NCBI GenBank assembly: GCA_963728985.1
Contig: CAVSME010000003.1
Coordinates: 124,001 to 188,000, forward strand
DNA from: DASXAI01 sp963728985
GTDB lineage: Bacteria; Actinomycetota; Acidimicrobiia; Acidimicrobiales; Ilumatobacteraceae
Length of the DNA: 64,000 nt
Direction of reading: 5' to 3'
A program made the position numbers and the translations under genes. Within the stretch, counting starts at the first letter, position 1; every line of letters begins with the position of its first letter. The notes beneath the pieces were generated by a model, which saw nothing but the letters and a program-made list of their open reading frames with translations, did no database searches and had not been told where the DNA came from. Below, in pieces: positions 36,050-44,647 of this stretch.

Positions 36050-36796
36050 TTAGTCGTCGACGACGCTGGTTCCCGTTGAGAGGTACTGATCCTCGATCTC
36101 TTGGATGCGGACGCGCAGCTCGGCGGCGGTGCCGGACAGTTCGATCCGGCCTCGCCGCATCACGTAGGCCCGGTCGGCGTACCGCAGTGCCTTGCGCGCG
36201 TGCTGTTCGACGAGCAGCACGGCGGCGCCGCGCTGATCCGCCGCGGACCTGACCGCTTCGAGCAGACGTTTGACGACCAGCGGCGCGAGCCCCATTGAGA
36301 GCTCGTCGGCGAGGAGCACCCGGGGTTCGCGAGCGAGCGCCCGCGCCAGCGTGAGCATCTGCTGCTCGCCGCCCGACAGCAGGCCGCCTCGCACATACAG
36401 GCGCCGTTCGAGTTCGGGGAACAGCCGCAGCGCCTCGTCCAGATCGACGCCGGCGACGCGCAGGTTGTCTCGCGTCGACAAGCCCATGAACACCGACTTC
36501 TCTTCGGTGACGAACGTCAGCCCATTCCGGGCCCGCTTGTAGAGCGGCGCCTTCGTGACGGTCCCGTTGATGGCGACCTCGCCTCGCAACAGCGGCAGCT
36601 CACCGGCCAGGGTCAGCAACGTTGTCGTCTTGCCGGCGCCGTTGGCTCCGAGCAGGGCGACCACCTCGCCCGGGCGGACGCTGATGTCGACGTCGTGGAT
36701 GACGGGTTGGGGCCCGTAGCCGGCGGCGATGCCGCGAGCCTCGAGCGCGGGGGCCTGGAGTACGGCGGCTTCGATCCCCGCGCCGGTGGCCGTCAT
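36050..36796 (-). CDS. livF: Branched-chain amino acid-type ABC transporter ATPase LivF
   Basis: A 248-aa ABC ATPase. Walker A GANGAGKTTTL, the LSGGEQQMLTLARAL signature, Walker B VLLADELSMGLAP and the switch histidine in LLVEQHARKAL are all present; MGLAP after Walker B is characteristic of LivF. The ATG at 36796 overlaps the stop of the fused LivH-LivM-LivG gene (ATGA). It supplies the second ATPase of the uptake system. The transported solute need not be an amino acid: in this lineage such systems often import short organic acids, amides or urea. Confidence 0.92.
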   Translation of the reverse strand: MTATGAGIEAAVLQAPALEARGIAAGYGPQPVIHDVDISVRPGEVVALLGANGAGKTTTLLTLAGELPLLRGEVAINGTVTKAPLYKRARNGLTFVTEEKSVFMGLSTRDNLRVAGVDLDEALRLFPELERRLYVRGGLLSGGEQQMLTLARALAREPRVLLADELSMGLAPLVVKRLLEAVRSAADQRGAAVLLVEQHARKALRYADRAYVMRRGRIELSGTAAELRVRIQEIEDQYLSTGTSVVDD

Positions 36797-39705
36797 CGCT
36801 CCACTCCCGCCACTGGCTCGAGCTCGTGAGTCTCGTCCTCGTGTTCGCCGAGATAGGCGGCCACCACGATCGGGTCGTTCCGGACCTGCTCGGGCGTGCC
36901 CTCGGCGATCTGGCGGCCGAAGTCCAACACGACGATGCGATCGCACACGCTCATCACGAAGTTCATGTCATGCTCGATGAGGAGCACGGCGAAGCCCCAA
37001 TCATTGGCCAGTCGGCGCACGAGGTGCGCCAGCTCGCCGGTCTCGACGTCGCCCAGGCCGGCAGCGGGCTCGTCGAGGAGCAGCACGCTGGGCTGGGACG
37101 CGATGGCTCGGGCGATCGCCAGCAGACGACGTTGGGCGTACGGGAGGTCCTGCACCTTCCGGTCCAGGTCCCCTTCGAGGCCGAACTCCCGGATGGCGGC
37201 GACCACCGAACTCGGGAGCGGCGGCGACGCCGGGTACACGAGGTCGCGCAGGAAGGAGATCTTGTCCCGTGGGTCCGACGCCGCCCGCAAGTTGTCGAAC
37301 ACGGTCGCGTCCTCGAACAGCTCCAAGGACTGGAAGGATCGGCTCACCCCCGCTCGAGCCCGTTTCGCCGGTGGGAGACCCATGAGGTCCTTGCCGTCGA
37401 GCCGCACGCTCCCGCTGGCCCGGGTGAAGCCCGTCACCGCATCGATCACGGATGTCTTGCCGGCACCGTTCGGGCCGATGAGGCCGAGCACCGTCCCCGG
37501 GGTGACGGAGAAGGTGACGTCGTCGACGGCCACCACGCCGCCGTACCGCACGGTCACGCCCTGGACCTCGAGGGTGCGGGGCGGGACCCGGTCACGCACT
37601 TCCAGGGCGGCGGGGAGCGTGGGGAGGGCCGAGCCTCGGGCCGCCACGATGGGACTCAGGGGCTTGAGCTTGGTGATCCCGGCTTCGAGCGCCGGCTCGA
37701 CCGGCTTGGTCAGGAACTTCGTCACCAGGCCGACGAAGACCGGCACGCACACCAGGAACAGCAACCAGCCTTCGGCCGTGGAGACACTGAGCGCATCCTT
37801 CAGCACGAAGAACGCCACGAAGCCGATGATGAGGGCCAGCAGCATCGTCTTGCCCCGCTCGCGGATCAGCGGCAGGAGCCGGATCTGCTCGCCGGCGATG
37901 CCGTTCTGGTTCTGCAAGACGAGCAGGATCAGGATCACGCCGCCGATGAGCGGCACCCACCGGCCGATCCCCCCGAAGATCGAATCGGAGATGTTCGCCC
38001 CGAGCGATCCCGGTGCCAGGGTCGAGCCGTTCATCGGGCCGAACAGGTAGCCGATGCCGCCGATGAAGGCATAGGCGACCGACAGGATCGAGTTGAAGTT
38101 CGGGAACACGTTGCCGTAGATGACGACGTCGGTGCGGAAGGCGAGCAGCGTGCCGCCGAGCGCGGCGACGCCGGCCGACAGCGCGAAGGCGTACACCTTG
38201 GCGCCAGGGACACTGATGCCCAGCGCCGCGGCGGCGCGCTCGTTGGTGCGCACCGCCAGCAGGCGCCGCCCCGATCGCCCGCGCCGGATGTTGGCGACGA
38301 CCAGGCCGGCCAGGACGAAGAACACCATGCAGACGATGGCGTAACGGCCCGGCGTCTTGATGGCGTCGATCTTGAGACCGAAGATCGTGGGACGACCGAC
38401 GTTGGTGCCGGCGAAGCCGCCCACGAAGTCGAAGTTGTTGAAGATCATCAGCTCCACGGCGGTGCCGAGGGCGAGCGTGGCGATGGCCAGGTTGATGCCT
38501 CGCGATCGGACCGCCGGGAGGGCGAAGATGGCGCCAAGGGGCACGGTGGCGACGATGCCGGCCAGCAGGGCGGGCAGGAACGGCCAGCCCTGCGTGTCCG
38601 CCAGCCGGCCGGCCACGAGTGCACCGAACCCGGCCAGCGCGAACTGGGCGAGGGACAGCTGCCCGGCGTAGCCGGTGATGACGACCACCGACAGCAGGAT
38701 GATGCCGATGGCGAACGTGGTCACGAAGGCGTCCTGCCATTGCGGGTCGACGGCGTTGATGATGATGGCGAAGGCGACCACGGTGATGATCAGGAGACCC
38801 GGGCGGACGCGGCCGCTGCCGATCGAAGGCAGGCGCTGGAGGAAGTAGTCCCGCAGGGGCAGGGCCTGGCCCCGGATGATCATCCACACCACGATGGCGA
38901 GAGCCGGCAGCGACTGGGATGCGCCCGTGGTGTGGATGTACCGGTCGGCCTCGGTCTGCAAGACGCCGAGGATGATGCCGCCCAGCAGCGCCAGCGGGAA
39001 GCTGCGGAACCCCGCGATCAGTGCGGCGGCCAGCGCGGCGAGGACGATGTTCGTCATGACCGCGATCTGGAGCGACACGATGGGGGCGAGCAGGATGCCG
39101 GCGACGGCGGCCAGCGCCCCGCCGAGCGCCCAGTTGAGCGCGGCGATCCGGTCCGGCGACAGGCCCACCGAGGAGGCCGCGCGCTGGTTCTCTGCCACCG
39201 CGGTGGTCGCAATGCCGAACTTCGTGCGGCTGTAGAACAGGTGCAGGCCGAAGGTCAGCACGATGGCGATACCCAGCAAGAGGAACCGGTCCACCGACAC
39301 CGTGAAGCCGGCGATGTGGATCGGGGTGTCGGGCAGCTCCGACTGGAAGGGCGTCACCCGCGCGCCGTAGCGGAGCACGGCCAGCGATTGGATGACGATG
39401 AGCATGCCGAGCGTCGCCACGATGCGGGCCAGCGGTGACGCCCGTTTCAACTGCCGCATGACGAGCACGTGCGCGGCCACGCCGATGAGCGCGCACGCGC
39501 CGACGGCGATGATCCACCCGGCCACGCTCGGCAGGTCGTACTCGTGGGTCATCTCCCAGTACAGGTACGCGCCGACCATGCCGATCGCACCCTGCGAGAA
39601 GTTCAGCACGCCCGAGCCCCGGTAGATCACCAACAACCCCTGCGAGGCGAGCGCGTACAGCGCGCCGATCCCGAGCCCCAAGAGGGCGAACCTCAAGACT
39701 TCCAT
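36793..39705 (-). CDS. Fused LivH-LivM-LivG ABC transporter (two permeases and one ATPase in one protein)
   Basis: A 970-aa protein joining three usually separate subunits. Residues 1-~285 are LivH (GLGIGALYALASQGLLVIYR, NFSQGAIGMVGAY); ~300-640 are LivM (ITGYAGQLSLAQFALAGFGA, RGINLAIATLALG); ~640-700 add two extra membrane helices and a linker; ~715-970 are LivG with Walker A GPNGAGKT (744-751), a signature degenerate to LPYAQRRLLAIARA as normal for LivG, Walker B LLLDEPAAGLG and switch region LLIEHDMNFVM. It lies between the binding protein gene (39803) and livF in the same direction. ATG at 39705 begins the first helix directly. No stop or frameshift is visible in 2.9 kb, so the fusion is real. 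Confidence 0.9.
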   Translation of the reverse strand: MEVLRFALLGLGIGALYALASQGLLVIYRGSGVLNFSQGAIGMVGAYLYWEMTHEYDLPSVAGWIIAVGACALIGVAAHVLVMRQLKRASPLARIVATLGMLIVIQSLAVLRYGARVTPFQSELPDTPIHIAGFTVSVDRFLLLGIAIVLTFGLHLFYSRTKFGIATTAVAENQRAASSVGLSPDRIAALNWALGGALAAVAGILLAPIVSLQIAVMTNIVLAALAAALIAGFRSFPLALLGGIILGVLQTEADRYIHTTGASQSLPALAIVVWMIIRGQALPLRDYFLQRLPSIGSGRVRPGLLIITVVAFAIIINAVDPQWQDAFVTTFAIGIILLSVVVITGYAGQLSLAQFALAGFGALVAGRLADTQGWPFLPALLAGIVATVPLGAIFALPAVRSRGINLAIATLALGTAVELMIFNNFDFVGGFAGTNVGRPTIFGLKIDAIKTPGRYAIVCMVFFVLAGLVVANIRRGRSGRRLLAVRTNERAAAALGISVPGAKVYAFALSAGVAALGGTLLAFRTDVVIYGNVFPNFNSILSVAYAFIGGIGYLFGPMNGSTLAPGSLGANISDSIFGGIGRWVPLIGGVILILLVLQNQNGIAGEQIRLLPLIRERGKTMLLALIIGFVAFFVLKDALSVSTAEGWLLFLVCVPVFVGLVTKFLTKPVEPALEAGITKLKPLSPIVAARGSALPTLPAALEVRDRVPPRTLEVQGVTVRYGGVVAVDDVTFSVTPGTVLGLIGPNGAGKTSVIDAVTGFTRASGSVRLDGKDLMGLPPAKRARAGVSRSFQSLELFEDATVFDNLRAASDPRDKISFLRDLVYPASPPLPSSVVAAIREFGLEGDLDRKVQDLPYAQRRLLAIARAIASQPSVLLLDEPAAGLGDVETGELAHLVRRLANDWGFAVLLIEHDMNFVMSVCDRIVVLDFGRQIAEGTPEQVRNDPIVVAAYLGEHEDETHELEPVAGVER

Positions 39706-39746
39706 GCCGAAGCTCCCTCGGATCCCACTTCCATCGACATCGCGAA

Positions 39747-39778
39747 ACGTTGGCGCCGCGGTGACGCGGCGCCAACGT
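39747..39778. terminator. Perfect 14-bp hairpin between binding-protein and permease genes
   Basis: Arms ACGTTGGCGCCGCG (39747-39760) and CGCGGCGCCAACGT (39765-39778) with loop GTGA, no mismatches. It lies 25 nt after the stop of the binding protein gene (minus strand) and about 40 nt before the permease start. No T-run follows, so partial termination or mRNA 3'-end protection is likely, giving more binding protein than transporter. Confidence 0.7.
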
Positions 39779-39802
39779 CATGAATCATGCCTTCACGCTG
39801 TC

Positions 39803-41191
39803 CTAGACCGGGTTGCCGTCGATGGCGTTGGTGACGTCGACCGTGCCCGGGAGCGGCGTGAGCTTGCCACCCTTGATGACGTCGGCGTAGATCACCCGGT
39901 TGAAGATGCGCGGGAACTGGCCGCCGCCGCCGGTGAACTCCTTGGTGAGGTCGGTCGTCGGCAGGATGCCCTTGGTGTCGAGCGCCGTCGTCTTCTGCGC
40001 GGCGTCGAGGAAGGTCTGCGCCGTGATGTCGCCCTTCATGTGGCTGATGATGTCGGCGAAGGCCACGTACGCCGTCCAGGTACCCAGACCACCCAGGGAG
40101 TTCCAGTCGATCGACCCGTCCGTCGGCGCCTTGTACTTCTCCAGTGCCGCTCGGTAGTCGTCGAACTCCTTCACCGTGATGTCGGGGTACACACCCATGA
40201 CGATGGCACCCTCGGTCTCGGCCGGGTAGTCCTTGGCCACCTTGGCGTCCAGGTTGCCCTGCGGACCGTAGAAGCGCATCGTCCGGCCCAGCTTCTTGGC
40301 GGCGGTGAGGATGGACGGCCAGTTGATCTCACCGACGTTGGCGAAGAAGCAGTCGGTGTCCTCGGGTATCTGGGCGATCTGCGAGCTGTAGTCGCCCGGC
40401 TCGAGTGGGAACTTGATCGACGGGACCGATTCGGTGCGACCGGCCGCCTTCCAGCCGTTGAGGAACAGGTTGTGGAACACCTCAGCGACCGGCAGGTCGC
40501 CATTGGCGTCGGCCACGTGCTTGCAGCCGTCGGCGTCCATCTTGAGCGCGGCGGCAGTCGGGAAGCCGCCGACGAAGCCCAACGGGAAGGAGATCGGCGA
40601 CTTGTTCTCCTGGTCGACGATCGGGCAGCACACGCCGAACCAGGCGACCTTGGCCTCCTCGTAGAGCGGGATGGCCCGGCTCGCATCGATGGTGAAGCCG
40701 CCGATGTTGGCGATGAGCTTGTTGTCGATCGCCGTGCGGGCGCAGTTGGCCGCCTCATTGGCGTCGTACTTGTCGTCGCAGAAGGTGACTTCGAGCTTGT
40801 GCTTCGTGCCGTTGCCGTCCACGATGCCGCCCTGCTCGTTCACCCATTGCGCATAGTACTTCGACGCGTCACGGATGTTCTCGTACGGCGTGAGGTTGGT
40901 GTCGATGGCGGTCTCGGTCATCACCTTGATCGGATCGCCTGTCTTCCCGGTGGCGGCGACGGTTGTGGCCGTCCCCCCGCCGGACGCCGCGGTGGTCGCC
41001 GCGCCCCCGGACGCCGCCGTGGTGGCCGCGCCCCCGGCCGCGGTCGTCGCCGCTGCGGTTGTCGCCGCTGCGGTCGTCGCCGACGAGCTGCCTGAGTTGT
41101 CGCCCCCGCATGCCGCCGCTACCAAGGCGCCGGCAACGAGCACCACGACGAGGCCGCCGCCGCGTCGCCGTATCTTCGAACGGTCTGTCAT
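39803..41191 (-). CDS. ABC transporter substrate-binding lipoprotein (Leu/Ile/Val-type, periplasmic-binding fold I)
   Basis: A 462-aa lipoprotein. From ATG at 41191: basic RSKIRRRGGG, hydrophobic VVVLVAGALVAAAC with lipobox AAAC, then an Ala/Thr/Gly linker of about 50 residues (TTAAATTAAAGG type), then the binding domain (KTGDPIKVMTETAID, YYAQWVNEQGGIVDGNG, IANIGGFTIDASRAIPLYEE). Shine-Dalgarno GGGGGAGC precedes the ATG. It serves the fused Liv transporter downstream. The linker places the binding domain away from the membrane. Substrate unknown; an organic acid or amide is as plausible as an amino acid. Confidence 0.88.
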   Translation of the reverse strand: MTDRSKIRRRGGGLVVVLVAGALVAAACGGDNSGSSSATTAAATTAAATTAAGGAATTAASGGAATTAASGGGTATTVAATGKTGDPIKVMTETAIDTNLTPYENIRDASKYYAQWVNEQGGIVDGNGTKHKLEVTFCDDKYDANEAANCARTAIDNKLIANIGGFTIDASRAIPLYEEAKVAWFGVCCPIVDQENKSPISFPLGFVGGFPTAAALKMDADGCKHVADANGDLPVAEVFHNLFLNGWKAAGRTESVPSIKFPLEPGDYSSQIAQIPEDTDCFFANVGEINWPSILTAAKKLGRTMRFYGPQGNLDAKVAKDYPAETEGAIVMGVYPDITVKEFDDYRAALEKYKAPTDGSIDWNSLGGLGTWTAYVAFADIISHMKGDITAQTFLDAAQKTTALDTKGILPTTDLTKEFTGGGGQFPRIFNRVIYADVIKGGKLTPLPGTVDVTNAIDGNPV

Positions 41192-41609
41192 TTCCCCTGC
41201 TCCCCCTTCGGTCTGTGACATGCCAAGTCGGAAGCCCAGCCCGCGCACGGGTCGGGCGCAGCCGCGGCATGTCGAGCACTGCGAAATTTCCCCCAAATCC
41301 CAGCCGCGGGGCTAGGACCTGACGGATTGTCTACAGGGCGCGCCCCAGCCAGCACAAGCCCCAGAAGGGGCGACGGATTTACCCAGTGGCCTGCTCAGAC
41401 TGGTTGACACCCTCTGGGCTCGATGGGAACATTTGACCAAGCGCGTGCTCGATTCTTGTGATGACTCGGGTGCGTGGTCACGGCGCTTCGGGGAGCGCCG
41501 ACTGGAGGCCTCATGCCGTGTGCTTCGGCCGATCGAGCGGGTCGCTTGGCCCGACCCGGGCGCCGGTGGTGAGGCTCGTTCCGAGACGTGCGCCTGCGAA
41601 GGGAGCGCC
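41192..41609. promoter_or_regulatory. 418-bp divergent regulatory region
   Basis: No gene is seen here. It separates the Liv operon (minus) from the LLM oxidoreductase operon (plus). Candidate plus-strand promoter: TTGACA at 41404-41409, 17-nt gap, GAACAT at 41427-41432 (the -10 is poor). A hairpin CGGCGCT (41481-41487) / AGCGCCG (41494-41500) lies in the leader. Facing the binding-protein gene is an inverted pair GACATGCC (41217-41224) and GGCATGTC (41266-41273), which could be operator half-sites. Confidence 0.4.
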
Positions 41610-42851
41610 ATGAAGATCTCGATGTTCCACCTGATGCCGCACCGGGAGCTGCCCGCCGACTTCGAGCAGCGATACAAGTCGGTGTGGGTCGATCCCCCGT
41701 TCCCTGAGCTGGCCGATGCCAGCCGGGTCGGTCAGTACTACAACTGGACGCTCGACGAGCTCACCCATGCCGCGTACGCCGGGATGGACGGGATCTGCGT
41801 CAACGAGCACCACCAGAACGCCTACGGGTTCATGCCCGGACCGAACCTCATGGGCTCGGCCCTGGCGCGTGCAACCAACGGGCTCGACGTCGGGATCGTG
41901 CAGATGGGCGCCACCCTGCCCACCACGAACCCGCCCATCCGCATCGCCGAGGAATACGCGATGATCGACTGCATCAGCGGCGGCCGGCTCATCGCCGGGA
42001 TGCCCCTCGGCAGCCCGATGGACGCCAACATGGTGTACGGAATTCCACCGATCGAGCAGCGCGACCGCTACTACGAGGCCCACGATCTGATCATCAAGGC
42101 GTGGACCGAGCCGAAGATGTTCGCGTGGAACGGCAAGTACCAGAAGCTCGGCATGGTGAACCTCTGGCCTCGGCCCATCCAGACGCCGCACCCGCCGGTG
42201 TGGGTGCCCGGCAGCGGCAGCCTCAGCACGTGGGACTTCGCCGCCAAGCACGACCACTGCTACTGCTTCCTCTCCTACTTCGGGAACAACCTCGGCAAGC
42301 GGGTGATGGACGGCTTCTGGGAGTTCGTCGACAGCACCGGGCTCGATCCCAACCCCCACCGCGCCGGGTTCCTGCAGCTCGTCGCCGTCGGCGACACCGA
42401 TGCCCAGGCCGAGAAGGACTACGCCGAGCACATCAAGTACTTCTACGCCAAGTGCCTCCACATCCCGCCGAACTACCTCGCCCCGCCAGGGCACCAGGAC
42501 TTCCGCAGCATGGAGCACGGCATCAGGTCCGGCACGGCGGCGCGCACGGCCGAGACGCTTACGCGGCTGAAGGACATGACCTTCAAGGACTTCATCGACG
42601 ACCAGTTCGTCATCTGCGGCAGCCCGGCTACGGTGCGCGACCAGCTCCAGGGGGCCATCGAGAAGCTGCGCGTGGGCAACCTGATGGTGCTGCTCCACAT
42701 CGGCTCGATGCCCCACGAGCTCACGCTGAAGAACATCGACTTGTTCGCCCATGAGGTGCTGCCGCACCTGCGGGGCAACTGGTCGGAGTGGGAGAACAAG
42801 TGGTGGCCCGAGTCGCTCCGCCACGAGCGCGACCTGGCGCAGGTGCGCTGA
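41610..42851 (+). CDS. LLM-class flavin-dependent oxidoreductase
   Basis: A 413-aa luciferase-like TIM-barrel monooxygenase. Motifs: DGICVNEHHQNAYGFMPGPN, IRIAEEYAMIDCISGGRLIAG (flavin-site strand) and TPHPPVWVPGSGS. Length and the EHHQNAYG segment resemble two-component flavin monooxygenases of the alkanal/limonene-type group. ATG at 41610 with GAAGGGAG before it is preferred; the upstream in-frame stretch has no similarity. It heads an operon with two hydrolases (1-bp stop/start overlap with the next gene), consistent with an oxidation-then-hydrolysis degradative route fed by the divergent ABC importer. Confidence 0.87.
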   Translation: MKISMFHLMPHRELPADFEQRYKSVWVDPPFPELADASRVGQYYNWTLDELTHAAYAGMDGICVNEHHQNAYGFMPGPNLMGSALARATNGLDVGIVQMGATLPTTNPPIRIAEEYAMIDCISGGRLIAGMPLGSPMDANMVYGIPPIEQRDRYYEAHDLIIKAWTEPKMFAWNGKYQKLGMVNLWPRPIQTPHPPVWVPGSGSLSTWDFAAKHDHCYCFLSYFGNNLGKRVMDGFWEFVDSTGLDPNPHRAGFLQLVAVGDTDAQAEKDYAEHIKYFYAKCLHIPPNYLAPPGHQDFRSMEHGIRSGTAARTAETLTRLKDMTFKDFIDDQFVICGSPATVRDQLQGAIEKLRVGNLMVLLHIGSMPHELTLKNIDLFAHEVLPHLRGNWSEWENKWWPESLRHERDLAQVR

Positions 42852-43648
42852 TGGCAGCGACGACGCAGGACGTGAAGGCCTGGGACGATCGCATCACCAC
42901 CCGCGTCCACCGGGCCGGCCAGGGCGAACCCGTCGTGTTCCTGCACGGCGCCGCCGGGCTCCAGTGGGACGCCTTCCTCGACGGGCTGGCCGAGCGGTTC
43001 AGCGTGTACGCGCCCGAGCATCCCGGCACCACGCTGGGCGATCCTGACGGCATCCGCGCCCTGGACGACTTGTGGGACCTCGTCTTGTACTACGACGAGC
43101 TCTTCGACGCCCTCGGCCTGGATGCGCCGGCCGTCGTGGGGCACTCGTTCGGCGGGATGGTGGCGGCCGAGATCGCCGCCACCTTGCGCAGGCGGGTGTC
43201 CAAGCTGGTGCTCATCAGCGCCATCGGGCTGTGGCGCGACGACGAGCCCATCCCCAACTTCTTGGTGATGACGCCCGAGGAGCTGGTCCCCTACGCCGTG
43301 GCCAACCCGAACGGGCCGGTGGCGGCCAGCCTGCTGGCCCCGCCGGACCTCGAGTCCGAGGCCGGCCAGACGGCGGTGATCCAGTCGACCTGGTCGCTGG
43401 CGTGCACCGGCAAGTTCATCTGGCCGATCCCCGACCGCGGTCTGCGCAAGCGGCTGCACCGCATCACCGCCCCGACGCTGATCGTGTGGGGCCACCAGGA
43501 CCGGTTGGTGACGACGGTGTATGCCGACGAGTTCGCCGGTGCCATCAAGGGCTCGCGGGTCGAGGTGCTCGAGGGCGCCGGCCACTTGCCACAGCTCGAG
43601 CAGCCAGAGCGTACGTTGGCGGCCGTCACCGAGTTCCTAGGAGGCTGA
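42851..43648 (+). CDS. Alpha/beta-fold hydrolase
   Basis: A 265-aa hydrolase: VVFLHGAAGLQWDAF (oxyanion loop), VVGHSFGGMVAAE (nucleophile Ser ~99), IVWGHQDRLVT (acid) and GAGHLPQLEQPE (His), a full triad and normal length. HGAAG and the compact cap resemble meta-cleavage-product or epoxide/lactone hydrolases. The ATG shares one base with the upstream stop (TGATG). Likely acts on a product of the LLM monooxygenase. Confidence 0.85.
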   Translation: MAATTQDVKAWDDRITTRVHRAGQGEPVVFLHGAAGLQWDAFLDGLAERFSVYAPEHPGTTLGDPDGIRALDDLWDLVLYYDELFDALGLDAPAVVGHSFGGMVAAEIAATLRRRVSKLVLISAIGLWRDDEPIPNFLVMTPEELVPYAVANPNGPVAASLLAPPDLESEAGQTAVIQSTWSLACTGKFIWPIPDRGLRKRLHRITAPTLIVWGHQDRLVTTVYADEFAGAIKGSRVEVLEGAGHLPQLEQPERTLAAVTEFLGG

Positions 43649-43649
43649 C

Positions 43650-44552
43650 ATGGCCAGTCCGCAAGCCGAAGCCGTGAAGCAGCAGTTGCGCCAGTTCGCC
43701 GAGTCGCTCGATCCCAACTCCGGGATCGACGAAATGCGGGCCAGCTACGAGACGTTCACGACGCTGACCACCGAGCCCGAGGGTGTCCTGTGGACCGAAG
43801 TCGACGCCGGTGGTGTCCCCGCCATCTGGGCCGACCCGACCGGCGGCGCCCAGGACCGGGTGCTGCAGTACGTCCATGGCGGCGGCTATGTGATCGGCTC
43901 GGCGACCTACTACCGCAAGCTCACCGGCCATCTGGCCAACGCCCTCGGCTGCCGGGTGCTGAACGTCGACTACCGCTTGGCCCCGGAGCACCCCCATCCG
44001 GCCCCGGTGGACGACTCGACGGCGGCCTACCGGTGGCTGCTGGATCAGGGCATCGAACCGGGTCATATCGCCATCTCCGGCGACTCGGCCGGTGGCGGCC
44101 TCACCGTGGCCACGCTGCTCAGCATCCGCAACGCCGGGCTGCCGATGCCGGCGGCGGCGATGCCGCTGTCGCCGTGGGTGGACATGGAGGCCACCGGCGA
44201 GTCGATGACGTCTCGGCAGGAGCGGGACGTCCTCGTGAGCGGCGAGGTCATCAAGGGCATGGCCGATGCCTTCCTCCAGGGCCAGGACGCCCGCGATCCG
44301 CTTGCTGCTCCCCTGCACGCCGACTTGAGCGGCCTGTGCCCGCTCTACATCCAGGTGGGCGACGACGAGACGCTGCTCGACGACTCCATCCGCCTGGCCG
44401 ACAAGGCCAAGGCGGCCGGCGTCGAGGTGCGCCTCGACGTGTTCCCGGAGATGCAGCACGTGTTCCAGATGGCCGCCGGCACGATGCCCGAGTCCGACGA
44501 GGCCATCGCCCGCCTGGCCGACTGGGTCCGCCCCCGCCTCGGCTTGGCCTGA
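43650..44552 (+). CDS. Alpha/beta hydrolase of the hormone-sensitive-lipase (HSL) family
   Basis: A 300-aa esterase with the HSL oxyanion motif YVHGGGYVIGS (residue ~73), VDYRLAPEHPHPAP, nucleophile elbow ISGDSAGGGL (Ser ~148) and the acid/histidine pair in QVGDDETLLDD and EMQHVFQMA. Full length. It follows the other hydrolase by 1 bp with a strong Shine-Dalgarno (AGGAGG). Probably cleaves short acyl esters or lactones from the monooxygenase step. Confidence 0.88.
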   Translation: MASPQAEAVKQQLRQFAESLDPNSGIDEMRASYETFTTLTTEPEGVLWTEVDAGGVPAIWADPTGGAQDRVLQYVHGGGYVIGSATYYRKLTGHLANALGCRVLNVDYRLAPEHPHPAPVDDSTAAYRWLLDQGIEPGHIAISGDSAGGGLTVATLLSIRNAGLPMPAAAMPLSPWVDMEATGESMTSRQERDVLVSGEVIKGMADAFLQGQDARDPLAAPLHADLSGLCPLYIQVGDDETLLDDSIRLADKAKAAGVEVRLDVFPEMQHVFQMAAGTMPESDEAIARLADWVRPRLGLA

Positions 44553-44553
44553 A

Positions 44554-44603
44554 CGTTCTCGGAGTGATGCGTCTCACCCATGAGACGCATCACTCCCGGA
44601 ACG
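44554..44603. repeat. 50-bp palindromic intergenic element, copy 2 (related to 10062-10115)
   Basis: Arms 44554-44576 and 44581-44603 are 23 nt with a CCCA loop and 2 mismatches. Inner sequence ATGCGTCTCA-CCCA-TGAGACGCAT. Shares GTTCTCGG and GTCTCAC..ATGAGAC with the copy at 10062; one base pair that differs between copies has changed on both arms. Lies between two convergent genes. Confidence 0.75.
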
Positions 44604-44647
44604 GCACCAACGGCTACGGCGGCAGCCAGCGCTGACGCCGGGCGGCG

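Noticed and set aside
36826..39438. 870-aa plus-strand ORF opposite the Liv fusion
   Set aside because: Antisense shadow: Arg/Asp/His/Gln-rich low-information protein as expected from the reverse of a high-GC gene; the minus frame has all ABC motifs.
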